From Jannaschia aquimarina (GTDB taxonomy: Bacteria; Pseudomonadota; Alphaproteobacteria; Rhodobacterales; Rhodobacteraceae): DNA of 64,000 bases. The DNA lies in contig NZ_JYFE01000046.1 in NCBI RefSeq assembly GCF_000877395.1, positions 1 to 64,000 of the forward strand, read 5' to 3'. The position numbers and the translations under genes are program-made. The notes beneath the pieces were generated by a model. It searched no databases. It saw nothing but the letters and a program-made list of their open reading frames with translations, and was not told the origin of the DNA. Below are positions 1 to 7,583 of the stretch, piece after piece; the first letter of the stretch is position 1, and each line of letters begins with the position of its first letter.

Positions 1-14
1 CCCCCGCGCCTCCA

Positions 15-43
15 CCCCCGGCCCGATAACGGCCGGGGGTTTT
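15..43 (+). terminator. Rho-independent terminator of an upstream gene
   Basis: A perfect 9-bp GC stem (CCCCCGGCC/GGCCGGGGG) with a 7-nt loop is followed directly by TTTT. It must end a rightward transcript that enters from outside the window, so RNase R probably has its own promoter or relies on read-through. Confidence 0.85.
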
Positions 44-93
44 GCATGCGCCGCGCGTTGGCCGCCCCGCCGGACCGTGCTAGCTGCCGCCCC

Positions 94-2319
94 ATGACGT
101 TGCCAACGAAGTCGCAGGTCCTGCAATGGATCGCAGACAACCCCGCAAAGACCTCCAAACGCGACATCGCCAAGGCCTTCGGCATCAAGGGCGGTGAGCG
201 GATCGACCTCAAGCGCCTGCTGCGCGAGATGGAGGACGAGGGTCATCTGTCGAAGCGCAAGAAGAGCTTCGATGACCCGAACCGCCTGCCGCCCGTCTCG
301 GTGCTGACGGTCACGGGGGTGGACGCGGATGGCGATCTGTATCTCGCCCCCCATGACTGGCGTGGCGACGCGCCGGAACCTCGCGTTCTGTACGTCCCGG
401 CCGAGCGCGATCCGGCGCTGGCCGCAGGCGACCGGGTGCTGGCGCGCCTGACGGAGATCGGCGGAGAGGATCACAGCCACGAGGGCCGCCTGATCCGCCG
501 TCTGGCGACGGGGCCCAAGCGGCTGCTGGGCATCTATCGTTCAGGTGGCGAGGGCGGTCGGCTGATCCCGGTCGGCAAGGGCGACGACCGCGAGTGGCGC
601 ATCCCGGCCGGTGCGACCGGCGGCGCGCGCGATGGCGAATTGGTCGAGGCGGAGCAGTCCGGGCCGAAGGGCCGCATGGGGCTGCCGCAGGCGAAGGTCG
701 TCACCCGGCTGGGCGATCCCGGCGCGGCGAGATCGGTCAGCCTGATCGCCATCCACGAGCACGGGCTGCGCGACGATTTCCCCGACGACGTGATCGAAGA
801 AGCGGCGGCCGCCGAGCCCGTGACAGAGTTGGGCATGCGCACCGACCTGCGCGACCTGCCGCTGATCACCATCGACCCGTCGGATGCGCGCGACCATGAC
901 GACGCGGTCTGCGCTCTGCCCGACGATGACCCAAAGAATGCGGGCGGCCACGTCCTGTGGGTCGCTATCGCCGATGTCGCCCATTACGTCCGCCCCGGCA
1001 GCGCGCTGGATCGGGAGGCGCGCGAGCGCGGGAACTCGACCTACTTTCCCGACCGGGTCGTGCCGATGCTGCCGGATGCGTTGTCGGGCGATCTGTGCTC
1101 GCTGCACGAAGGGGTGGATCGCCCCTGCATCGCGGTACGGATGCAGCTTGCGCCCGACGGCGAGAAGATCGGGCACCGCTTCGTGCGGGGGCTGATGCGC
1201 TCGCCGGCGTCGCTGCATTACGAGGAAGTGCAGGCCGCCATCTACGGAGAGGTCTCGGACCGCGTCGCGCCGCATCTGGACGGGCTGTGCGTGCTCTGGT
1301 CGGCCTACGGGACGCTCCGGCAGGCGCGCGCCCGGCGGGAGCCGCTGGATCTGGACCTGCCGGAGCGGCGCATCGTGCTGGATGCGGACGGCACCGTCAC
1401 CAGCGTCGCCTTCAAGGACCGGCTCGACGCCCACCGGCTGATCGAGGAGGCGATGATCCTCGCAAATGTCGCCGCCGCCGAGACGCTGGAAGGTGGTCCG
1501 CTCCTGTTCCGGGTCCACGAGGAGCCGCCTGAGGACAAGCTGGACAGCCTGCGGGAGACGGCCGAGGCGTCGGGCTTCAAGCTGGGCAAGGGACAGGTCC
1601 TGCGCCCGGCCCAGTTGAACCGCCTGTTGCGGGACGCCGCCGACACCGAGCTGAGCGAGCTGATCTCGATGGCGACGCTGCGCTCGATGCAGCAGGCCTA
1701 TTACGCGCCGCGCAATTTCGGTCATTTCGGTCTGGCCCTGCGGGCCTATGCGCATTTCACCTCGCCGATCCGGCGCTATGCGGACCTGATCGTGCACCGC
1801 GCTCTGATCGCCAAGCATGGCTGGGGCGACGATGGCCTGTCGGCTTGGGATATCGAGCATCTGGAGCGAACGGGCGAGGTGATCTCGGCCGCCGAGCGGC
1901 GCTCGATGATGGCGGAACGGGATACGAACGACCGCTATCTGGCCGCGTTCCTGGCCGACAAGGTGGGCGCCGAGTTTCAGGGCCGCGTGACGGGGGTGCA
2001 GGGCTTCGGCGCCTTTGTGCAACTGGCCGAGACGGGGGCCGACGGGCTGATCCCCGTGCGCAGCCTAGGGGCCGAATACTTCCGCTACGACCGGGACGAG
2101 CAGACGCTGACCGGATCCGAAAGCGGGCTGGTGATCGGAATGGGCCAGCCGGTGACGGTGCGGCTGGCCGAGGTCGTGCCGGTCACCGGTGGCCTGACGC
2201 TGGAATTGCTGTCGGTGGACGGCGCGGCGGTGAAGCGCGCGAAGGGCGGCGGCAGAAAACCGTCCCGCGGGCGAGGCAAGCCGAAGTCGCGGCTCCGCAA
2301 GGTGAAGCGGCGCAGGTAG
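94..2319 (+). CDS. rnr: Ribonuclease R (3'-5' exoribonuclease)
   Basis: Processive 3'-5' hydrolase that degrades structured RNA in the cytoplasm. The 741-residue protein begins with a winged-helix-like segment (about 1-60), followed by cold-shock/OB domains, the RNB catalytic domain and an S1 domain from about residue 630. The RNB metal-binding aspartates are visible in DPSDARDHDD (about 261-270), and a second RNB signature, HFTSPIRRYADL, lies near residue 554. The C-terminus is a Lys/Arg-rich tail, typical of RNase R and absent from RNase II. The ATG at 94 (MTLPTKSQ) is preferred over the ATG at 46 because family proteins start close to this winged helix and the extra 16 residues look non-coding. 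Length fits the family. Confidence 0.95.
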   Translation: MTLPTKSQVLQWIADNPAKTSKRDIAKAFGIKGGERIDLKRLLREMEDEGHLSKRKKSFDDPNRLPPVSVLTVTGVDADGDLYLAPHDWRGDAPEPRVLYVPAERDPALAAGDRVLARLTEIGGEDHSHEGRLIRRLATGPKRLLGIYRSGGEGGRLIPVGKGDDREWRIPAGATGGARDGELVEAEQSGPKGRMGLPQAKVVTRLGDPGAARSVSLIAIHEHGLRDDFPDDVIEEAAAAEPVTELGMRTDLRDLPLITIDPSDARDHDDAVCALPDDDPKNAGGHVLWVAIADVAHYVRPGSALDREARERGNSTYFPDRVVPMLPDALSGDLCSLHEGVDRPCIAVRMQLAPDGEKIGHRFVRGLMRSPASLHYEEVQAAIYGEVSDRVAPHLDGLCVLWSAYGTLRQARARREPLDLDLPERRIVLDADGTVTSVAFKDRLDAHRLIEEAMILANVAAAETLEGGPLLFRVHEEPPEDKLDSLRETAEASGFKLGKGQVLRPAQLNRLLRDAADTELSELISMATLRSMQQAYYAPRNFGHFGLALRAYAHFTSPIRRYADLIVHRALIAKHGWGDDGLSAWDIEHLERTGEVISAAERRSMMAERDTNDRYLAAFLADKVGAEFQGRVTGVQGFGAFVQLAETGADGLIPVRSLGAEYFRYDRDEQTLTGSESGLVIGMGQPVTVRLAEVVPVTGGLTLELLSVDGAAVKRAKGGGRKPSRGRGKPKSRLRKVKRRR

Positions 2320-2430
2320 CCCCCCACCCGACCGATCGTGGGCATCCAGCCGCGCGCCGCAGGAAGACCGTTTTCACCGATTCCCGGATGCATTAGAATC
2401 GCGCCAAACGTTTCCACGAGAGGGACGACG

Positions 2431-3693
2431 ATGAGGCTGTTTCTTCCGTTGATCGCGGTCGCGCTGGCATGTCAGGCTCAGGCGCAGGTGGACCGGTCGG
2501 ACCGTCCGGCGATGCGACCGGCCGTGACCCAGTCGCCTGCTCCGCCTCCGGCGCAGGTCCCGGTGGCGAACCTGCCCGATCTGCAGGCCTGGGCTGCCGG
2601 TTTCCGCCCGCGCGCGCTGGCCGAGGGCATCCCGCCCGAGATCTTCGACCGCGCATTGGCCAGCGCCGAAATACTGCCGGACGTGGTGCGGCGCGACCGC
2701 AACCAGTCGGAATTCACCAAGACGCTGTGGGACTATCTGGAGACGGCGGTCAGCCCCTTGCGGGTCCAGAACGGTCGGACATCGCTGGCGCGCCACCGCG
2801 ACACGCTGGAGGCGATCGAGGCGCGCTACGGCGTTCCCAAGGAAATCGTTGTCGCAGTCTGGGGCCTGGAATCGGCCTATGGCACCTTCCGGGGCGAAAC
2901 GCGCACGATCTCGGCCCTCGCCACGCTTGCAGCCGAAGGGCGGCGGGCACGGTTCTTCGAGGCGCAACTGATCGCAGCGATGCGGATCCTGGCGGCCGGC
3001 GACGTGGATCCCAACGGCATGCGCGGGTCATGGGCCGGTGCGATGGGGCACACCCAGTTCATGCCCACCTCCTACTTGGAGCATGCGGTGGACTTCACCG
3101 GTGACGGGCGGCGCAATATCTGGGGCGACGACCCGACGGACGCCTTGGCCTCGACGGCCAATTACCTGCGCGCCTTCGGTTGGCGCAGCGGAGAGCCGTG
3201 GGGGATGGAGGTCCGCCTGCCCGACGGCTTCGACTTCTCGGTGACCGGAGAGCAGATCACGAAACCGGCCGCCGAATGGGCACGGATGGGCGTGACCCGG
3301 ATGGACGGCAGCGCCCTGCCCGCCAATGACCGCGTCAGCATCCTGGTGCCCGCCGGGGCACAGGGGGCCGCCTTCGCGCGCTATCCGAACTTTGCCGTGA
3401 TCGAGCGCTACAACCCCGCCGACGCCTATGTGATCGGCGTCGGGCATCTGGCCGACCGCATCGCCGGGGGCCCGGCTATCGCCGGCGACTGGCCACGGGG
3501 CGACCGGGCCCTGACCTTCGCCGAGCGCCAGGAGATGCAGCGCCTGCTCGCGCGCGAAGGCTTCGATCCGGGCGGCGTGGACGGGCGGGTCGGTCCGCTG
3601 ACGTTGGCGGCGATCCGCGCGTGGCAAAGCGCCGAAGGCATGACGCCAGACGGTTATCTGCCACCCCGGATGCTGGACCGGTTAAGGCGCTGA
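2431..3693 (+). CDS. Lytic murein transglycosylase (MltB/SLT_2 type) with peptidoglycan-binding domain
   Basis: Periplasmic enzyme that cleaves peptidoglycan glycan strands with formation of a 1,6-anhydro product. The 420-residue protein has a cleavable-looking signal peptide (1-19, ending AQAQ). An SLT_2 domain follows, with the catalytic Glu in VWGLESAYGTF (E147) and the companion motif GAMGHTQFMPTSY. A C-terminal PG_binding_1 repeat spans about 369-420 (GGVDGRVGPLTLAAI). The ATG at 2431 is chosen because it gives the signal peptide and has AGAGGGA upstream; an in-frame ATG at 2338 would add 31 unlikely residues. No lipobox is visible, so it is probably soluble periplasmic rather than a lipoprotein like E. 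coli MltB. Confidence 0.93.
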   Translation: MRLFLPLIAVALACQAQAQVDRSDRPAMRPAVTQSPAPPPAQVPVANLPDLQAWAAGFRPRALAEGIPPEIFDRALASAEILPDVVRRDRNQSEFTKTLWDYLETAVSPLRVQNGRTSLARHRDTLEAIEARYGVPKEIVVAVWGLESAYGTFRGETRTISALATLAAEGRRARFFEAQLIAAMRILAAGDVDPNGMRGSWAGAMGHTQFMPTSYLEHAVDFTGDGRRNIWGDDPTDALASTANYLRAFGWRSGEPWGMEVRLPDGFDFSVTGEQITKPAAEWARMGVTRMDGSALPANDRVSILVPAGAQGAAFARYPNFAVIERYNPADAYVIGVGHLADRIAGGPAIAGDWPRGDRALTFAERQEMQRLLAREGFDPGGVDGRVGPLTLAAIRAWQSAEGMTPDGYLPPRMLDRLRR

Positions 3694-3706
3694 GCGGGCC
3701 GCCGCG

Positions 3707-4195
3707 TCAGGCCACCGACAGCCGAAACCGGACCGGCACCTCGATCACCTCATGCCCCATGAGGTCGGTGGGACGGGCCTGCCCCTCGATGCCGCCGATG
3801 CGCGCGTAGAAGCGCCTCGCGCGCGGATTGTCGCGCAGCACGGTCAGCTCGGCCGTCGCGCGGCCAGAACTCCGCAATCGGTCGAACAGCGCAAGCATCA
3901 GCGCCCGTCCGATGCCCGCGGATCGGCGCGCCGGGGCGGTGTGAAGGTTGTCGATGTAGGGGACCGCCCGGTCGGTCAGGCAGTGCACGAAGCCGCGTAT
4001 GCCGCCCTCATCGGCCACCAGCGTGATCGCGGTCCCGTCCAGCGGGCGGGTGCCCCATTTCTCCGACAGGTCTTCGGCCAGCGCACCATCGAGGTAGTCG
4101 TCCGGCAACTGGCCGCGATAGGCGTCCCGCCAACTTGCGAGATGCAGCGCGGCGATGGCGTCCCGGTCCGCCTCGACGGCCCTTCGGATCAGCAC
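3707..4195 (-). CDS. GNAT family N-acetyltransferase
   Basis: A 162-residue single-domain acetyl-CoA-dependent acyltransferase. The N-terminus IRRAVEADRDAIAALH is typical of GNAT strand 1/helix 1. The acetyl-CoA pyrophosphate-binding motif A is present as RRSAGIGRALM, and NPRARRFYARIGG matches motif B. The start is GTG at 4195, which overlaps the end of the upstream MOSC gene by 7 nt (GTGCTGA), indicating translational coupling. It is the last gene of the leftward fRMsr-MOSC-GNAT operon. The substrate cannot be read from sequence. Confidence 0.85.
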   Translation of the reverse strand: MLIRRAVEADRDAIAALHLASWRDAYRGQLPDDYLDGALAEDLSEKWGTRPLDGTAITLVADEGGIRGFVHCLTDRAVPYIDNLHTAPARRSAGIGRALMLALFDRLRSSGRATAELTVLRDNPRARRFYARIGGIEGQARPTDLMGHEVIEVPVRFRLSVA

Positions 4196-4653
4196 GGGGT
4201 CACCGCGTCCCCGATCTCGAACTGGCCGGGAAAGATGCCTTCGGCACACCAGCCGCCATGATGACGGACCGCGGAATATCCGCCCGGACCCAGCGTCTCC
4301 TCCATGCGGGAGCAGGGCGCGCAGGGGCCGGTGATGCGGATCCGCGCCGCGCCGATGGTGATGTCGCGCCCGCGCAAGGCGGCGAGGTTGATCCCCGCGA
4401 CGACGACGTTGCGGCGCAGCGCCTGAGGCGTCGCTTCCGTGCCGCAGAGCGCCGAGATGACGGGCAGATGCTCCGCCTGAACGAGCGTCACGCATCGTTT
4501 GCCCGGCCGTGCCTTGTCCCCTTCGAGCCCCGACGGCCCCAGTGTGACCCGGTCCACCACTTTCATGGGCGCCCGGCGCTCCGGCCGCAGACCGATCCAG
4601 GCCACGCTGCCTGTCCGGTGGTGCCGCGCCATGAGCTCGCGGAGCGTCTCCAT
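4189..4653 (-). CDS. MOSC domain protein
   Basis: A 154-residue stand-alone MOSC (molybdenum cofactor sulfurase C-terminal) domain. Characteristic blocks are the early GLEGD, the core RRNVVVAGINLAALRG, and the conserved cysteine region GPCAPCSRME. MOSC proteins are known or predicted to carry sulfur or Moco-related ligands, and several are N-hydroxylated-compound reductases; the reaction here is unknown. The ATG start shares one base with the stop of the upstream fRMsr gene (TGATG), so the two are translated together. Linkage to a methionine-sulfoxide reductase suggests a role in sulfur or oxidative metabolism, which is inference. Confidence 0.85.
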   Translation of the reverse strand: METLRELMARHHRTGSVAWIGLRPERRAPMKVVDRVTLGPSGLEGDKARPGKRCVTLVQAEHLPVISALCGTEATPQALRRNVVVAGINLAALRGRDITIGAARIRITGPCAPCSRMEETLGPGGYSAVRHHGGWCAEGIFPGQFEIGDAVTPC

Positions 4654-5105
4654 CAGCGCGCGAGAGTCGCCGACAGGATCGCCGCCAGCGCTTCGGCATC
4701 CGTCTCACCAAAGGCATCGGGGCGGTCGCTGTCGATGTCGAGGACGGCGATCAGCGCGCCCCGTCGATCGCGGACGGGCAGGACGATCTCGGACCGCGTG
4801 GAGGAGGCGCAGGCGATGTGGCCAGGAAAGGCATCCACGTCCGGCACGATCTGCACCTCACCCGTGCGGGCGCAGGCGCCGCAGACCCCCCGGTCGAACG
4901 GAATCACGAGGCAGCCGTGCCCGCCCTGATAGGGACCGATCTTCAGCAGATCGGGTGCTACGACCCGGTAGAACCCCGTCCAGTCGAAACGGTCGTCGGA
5001 ATGGTGCAACTCGCAGGCGACGGTCGCCATCAGGGCGACGGCGTCGTCCTCTCCGTCGGTCAGGGAGGCGATGCGGGCGGCGAGGTCGAGATAATCGGCT
5101 TGCAT
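4653..5105 (-). CDS. msrC: Free methionine-(R)-sulfoxide reductase (GAF domain, MsrC type)
   Basis: Reduces free L-methionine-(R)-sulfoxide in the cytosol. The 150-residue protein is one GAF domain. Cysteines at 65, 75 and 99 have exactly the 10- and 24-residue spacing of the catalytic and resolving cysteines of E. coli MsrC (84, 94, 118), in the blocks IPFDRGVCG and DAFPGHIACASSTRSE. The ATG at 5105 is preferred to the GTG at 5135 because AAGG lies at a reasonable distance upstream and the domain starts here. First gene of the leftward operon with MOSC and GNAT. Confidence 0.9.
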   Translation of the reverse strand: MQADYLDLAARIASLTDGEDDAVALMATVACELHHSDDRFDWTGFYRVVAPDLLKIGPYQGGHGCLVIPFDRGVCGACARTGEVQIVPDVDAFPGHIACASSTRSEIVLPVRDRRGALIAVLDIDSDRPDAFGETDAEALAAILSATLAR

Positions 5106-5190
5106 GTCGCGGGGGTGCCTTGCCGCGACTTTCACGGCAAGGCGAAATCGCGCGGTCCTGTGGACCGATGGAAGCCGGGTTGAGCGTCGG

Positions 5191-6351
5191 TCAGGGTCGT
5201 TCGATCGCGATCGCCGTACCTTCGCCCCCGCCGATGCAGATAGCAGCCACGCCGCGCTTGAGGCCCTTGGCTTCGAGCGCGTGGAGCAGCGTCACGACGA
5301 TCCGCGCGCCGGACGCACCGATCGGATGACCCAGCGCACAGGCCCCGCCATTGACATTCACCATTTCGGGGTCGAGCCCCATCTCGTGCATGAACGCCAT
5401 GGGGACGACGGCGAAAGCCTCGTTCACCTCCCACAGGTCCACGTCGTCCCTGGTCCAGCCGATCCGATCCAGGAGCTTCTGCGCGGCCGGCACCGGCGCG
5501 GTCGTGAACCAGCCCGGCGCCTGCGCGTGGGAGGCATGGCCGACGATGCGCGCGCGGACAGGCAGGCCGGTATCGGAGGACGCGATGACAAGCGCCGCGG
5601 CCCCGTCGGAGATCGAGGACGCGTTGGCCGCGGTCACCGTGCCGTCCTTCCGGAAGGCGGGCTTCAGATGCGGGATCTTGTCGGGGCGGGCTGTGCCGGG
5701 CTGTTCGTCGTGCTGGACCGTGATCTCCCCCTTGCGGGTCGTTACGACGAATGGCGCGACTTCGGTCCCGAAGGCGCCGCCGTCGATCGCCGCCTGCGCG
5801 CGGGAGAGGGAGCGCAGGGCATATTCGTCCTGCGCGTCGCGGGTGAACTGATACCGCTCGGCGCAATCTTCGGCGAACGTGCCCATCAGGCGGCCCTTGT
5901 CATAGGCGTCCTCCAGCCCGTCGAGGAACATGTGGTCGATGACCTGACCATGCCCGAGCCGCGCGCCGCCGCGCATCTTGGGCAGCAGGTACGGAGCGTT
6001 GGACATGCTCTCCATCCCGCCGGCCACGACGATGCGGGCCTGTCCCAGTGCGATGGCGTCATGCGCCATCATCGCGGCCTTCATCCCCGATCCGCACATC
6101 TTGTTCAGGGTCGTCGCCGGCACGTCCTCCGACAAGCCCGCGGCAAAACCCGCCTGCCGTGCGGGTGCCTGCCCCTGCCCGGCAGGAAGCACGCAGCCCA
6201 TCAGCACCTCGTCGACCTCCGGGCGGCCCGCATCGTCCAGCGCAGCGCCGATCGCGGCGCCGCCGAGATCCGCGCAGGCCACATCGGAAAAGGCGCCCTG
6301 AAACCCGCCCATCGGCGTGCGGCGGGCCGCAGCGATCACGACGTCCGGCAT
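5191..6351 (-). CDS. Acetyl-CoA C-acetyltransferase (thiolase)
   Basis: Condenses two acetyl-CoA to acetoacetyl-CoA or performs the reverse thiolysis, feeding polyhydroxyalkanoate synthesis or beta-oxidation. The 386-residue protein carries all thiolase catalytic residues: nucleophile C86 in NKMCGSGMK, H342 in ALGHPIGASG, and acid/base C372 in AICIGGGEG. It starts at ATG with a strong GGAGGAG site. It is transcribed alone, divergent from the STAS gene. A second thiolase lies at 9182-10354; the two are clearly different paralogues. No phaB or phaC is adjacent, so a PHA-specific role cannot be claimed. Confidence 0.92.
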   Translation of the reverse strand: MPDVVIAAARRTPMGGFQGAFSDVACADLGGAAIGAALDDAGRPEVDEVLMGCVLPAGQGQAPARQAGFAAGLSEDVPATTLNKMCGSGMKAAMMAHDAIALGQARIVVAGGMESMSNAPYLLPKMRGGARLGHGQVIDHMFLDGLEDAYDKGRLMGTFAEDCAERYQFTRDAQDEYALRSLSRAQAAIDGGAFGTEVAPFVVTTRKGEITVQHDEQPGTARPDKIPHLKPAFRKDGTVTAANASSISDGAAALVIASSDTGLPVRARIVGHASHAQAPGWFTTAPVPAAQKLLDRIGWTRDDVDLWEVNEAFAVVPMAFMHEMGLDPEMVNVNGGACALGHPIGASGARIVVTLLHALEAKGLKRGVAAICIGGGEGTAIAIERP

Positions 6352-6436
6352 ATGCTCCTCCGTTTACATGTTCGAAAGGTTTCGTCCCGTAGGGTGACAG
6401 CCGAACGACCCAGATGCCAGCCCCGCGAGGATTCAG

Positions 6437-6775
6437 ATGGAACTGTCCGAAGAACGTCATGGAGACATCCTGCTGATCAAGATCCACGAAGATCGCATCG
6501 ATGCCGCCGCAGCCGTGACGTTCAAGGATGGTGTCCGCAGCCTGATCGCCAATCATCCCGGCCGTGTCGTCCTCGACCTGTCCCAGGTAGAATTCCTCGA
6601 CAGCTCCGGCCTCGGGTCACTGGTCGCGGTGATGAAGATGCTCGGCGGCCGCAAGCTCGAGGTGGCGGGATCGCGCGACATCGTCCTGCGGGTCTTGTCG
6701 CTGACGAAGATGGACAGGGTGTTCGTGCTGCATCCGGATCGGGATGCCGCGCTGAAAGGTCTCGACGCCGCATGA
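6437..6775 (+). CDS. STAS-domain anti-sigma factor antagonist
   Basis: A 112-residue STAS domain of the SpoIIAA/RsbV type. The regulatory phosphorylation site is present in FLDSSGLGSLV (S56/S57). In this family the dephosphorylated antagonist binds its cognate serine kinase/anti-sigma factor and frees the sigma factor or other client. The ATG at 6437 has GAGG about 8 nt upstream. The TGA stop overlaps the ATG of the downstream HATPase gene (ATGA), so the two partners are made together. No PP2C phosphatase or sigma factor gene is adjacent. Confidence 0.9.
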   Translation: MELSEERHGDILLIKIHEDRIDAAAAVTFKDGVRSLIANHPGRVVLDLSQVEFLDSSGLGSLVAVMKMLGGRKLEVAGSRDIVLRVLSLTKMDRVFVLHPDRDAALKGLDAA

Positions 6776-7242
6776 CCGGGGCAGAACAGCAGAAACACTT
6801 GCCGCAGGCTGCGTCCAGCGCGACACCGCCGATCCTGTCGACAAGGATCGAGGGCTCCGACACCGCCGTGAGCAAGGCCCTGGCGACGCTTCAGGCGGGC
6901 CTGACGTCGGATCTCCTGCCCTGCCGCGACGATCTGATGATCGTCCTGGGCGAAGCGTTGAACAACATCGTCGAACACGCCCTCGCGCTGCGCACGGACG
7001 GCGTGATCGACCTGTCCATCGCCAACGTGAAGGACCGGGTTTCCGTGACGATCCGCGACAATGGGCGTCCCCTGCCGCCGGGCCTTCTCTCCGGGGCCGA
7101 CGCCCCCAGCGTCGACTGCGAGATTGACGACCTGCCGGAGGGTGGGTTCGGCTGGTTCATCCTCCACTCCCTCGCAGACGACATGGTCTACGAGCGCCTT
7201 GAGGGCGTGAACGAGCTCAGCTTCACGCTGACGCGGGCCTAG
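6772..7242 (+). CDS. RsbW/SpoIIAB-like serine kinase (HATPase_c_2)
   Basis: A 156-residue GHKL ATPase of the anti-sigma-factor kinase type, the expected partner of the STAS protein just upstream. Visible ATP-site boxes are the N box EALNNIVEHA, the G1 box IRDNGRPLP and the G2 box PEGGFGWFIL. By family knowledge it phosphorylates the STAS serine and sequesters a client. The ATG start overlaps the upstream stop by 4 nt. The client is not encoded nearby, so its output (sigma factor or other target) is unknown. Confidence 0.88.
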   Translation: MTGAEQQKHLPQAASSATPPILSTRIEGSDTAVSKALATLQAGLTSDLLPCRDDLMIVLGEALNNIVEHALALRTDGVIDLSIANVKDRVSVTIRDNGRPLPPGLLSGADAPSVDCEIDDLPEGGFGWFILHSLADDMVYERLEGVNELSFTLTRA

Positions 7243-7583
7243 ACTCTTTCGGGGGGAAGCGAGCCTTCGGAAATGCAGGGCCCAGGAACGGCCTTGGGGC
7301 AGCAGGGCCGACCACCTCGGTGCGACTGCGATCTCTGCATATCATGAGTGGCAATGAGGTACGCATCGGGCCCAATGCCGTATAGCTACCTGTCCGAAGT
7401 GTCAGGTCGACTTCGCGGACACATCTTCGGAGTTTGGGCAGCCACCCCGTTCAGGCCCTTCGAAACGACTGGTGGCACCTGCGCACGCCCCGATGCCGGC
7501 GCGACAGGTTCGGCCCCTCTGGTCGTCGCGGCGCCATCGGCCTACCTTCCGCCCCGGGCGCTGCCCGCGAGTTGGAGGGGACG
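7243..7583. other. Intergenic stretch without a recognisable gene
   Basis: About 340 bp between the HATPase gene and the gamma-glutamyltransferase gene, both rightward. Open frames here lack a convincing start or family resemblance. An imperfect inverted repeat (TGTCCGAAGT... ACTTCGCGGACA, around 7391-7422) is the only structure noted. The segment probably holds the downstream gene's promoter, but no clear -35/-10 pair is seen. Confidence 0.5.

Noticed and set aside
541-2022. Long antisense open frames, for example opposite rnr, serA and gyrB
   Set aside because: These are by-products of high GC content. They lack family resemblance and ribosome-binding sites, while the other strand encodes clear conserved proteins.
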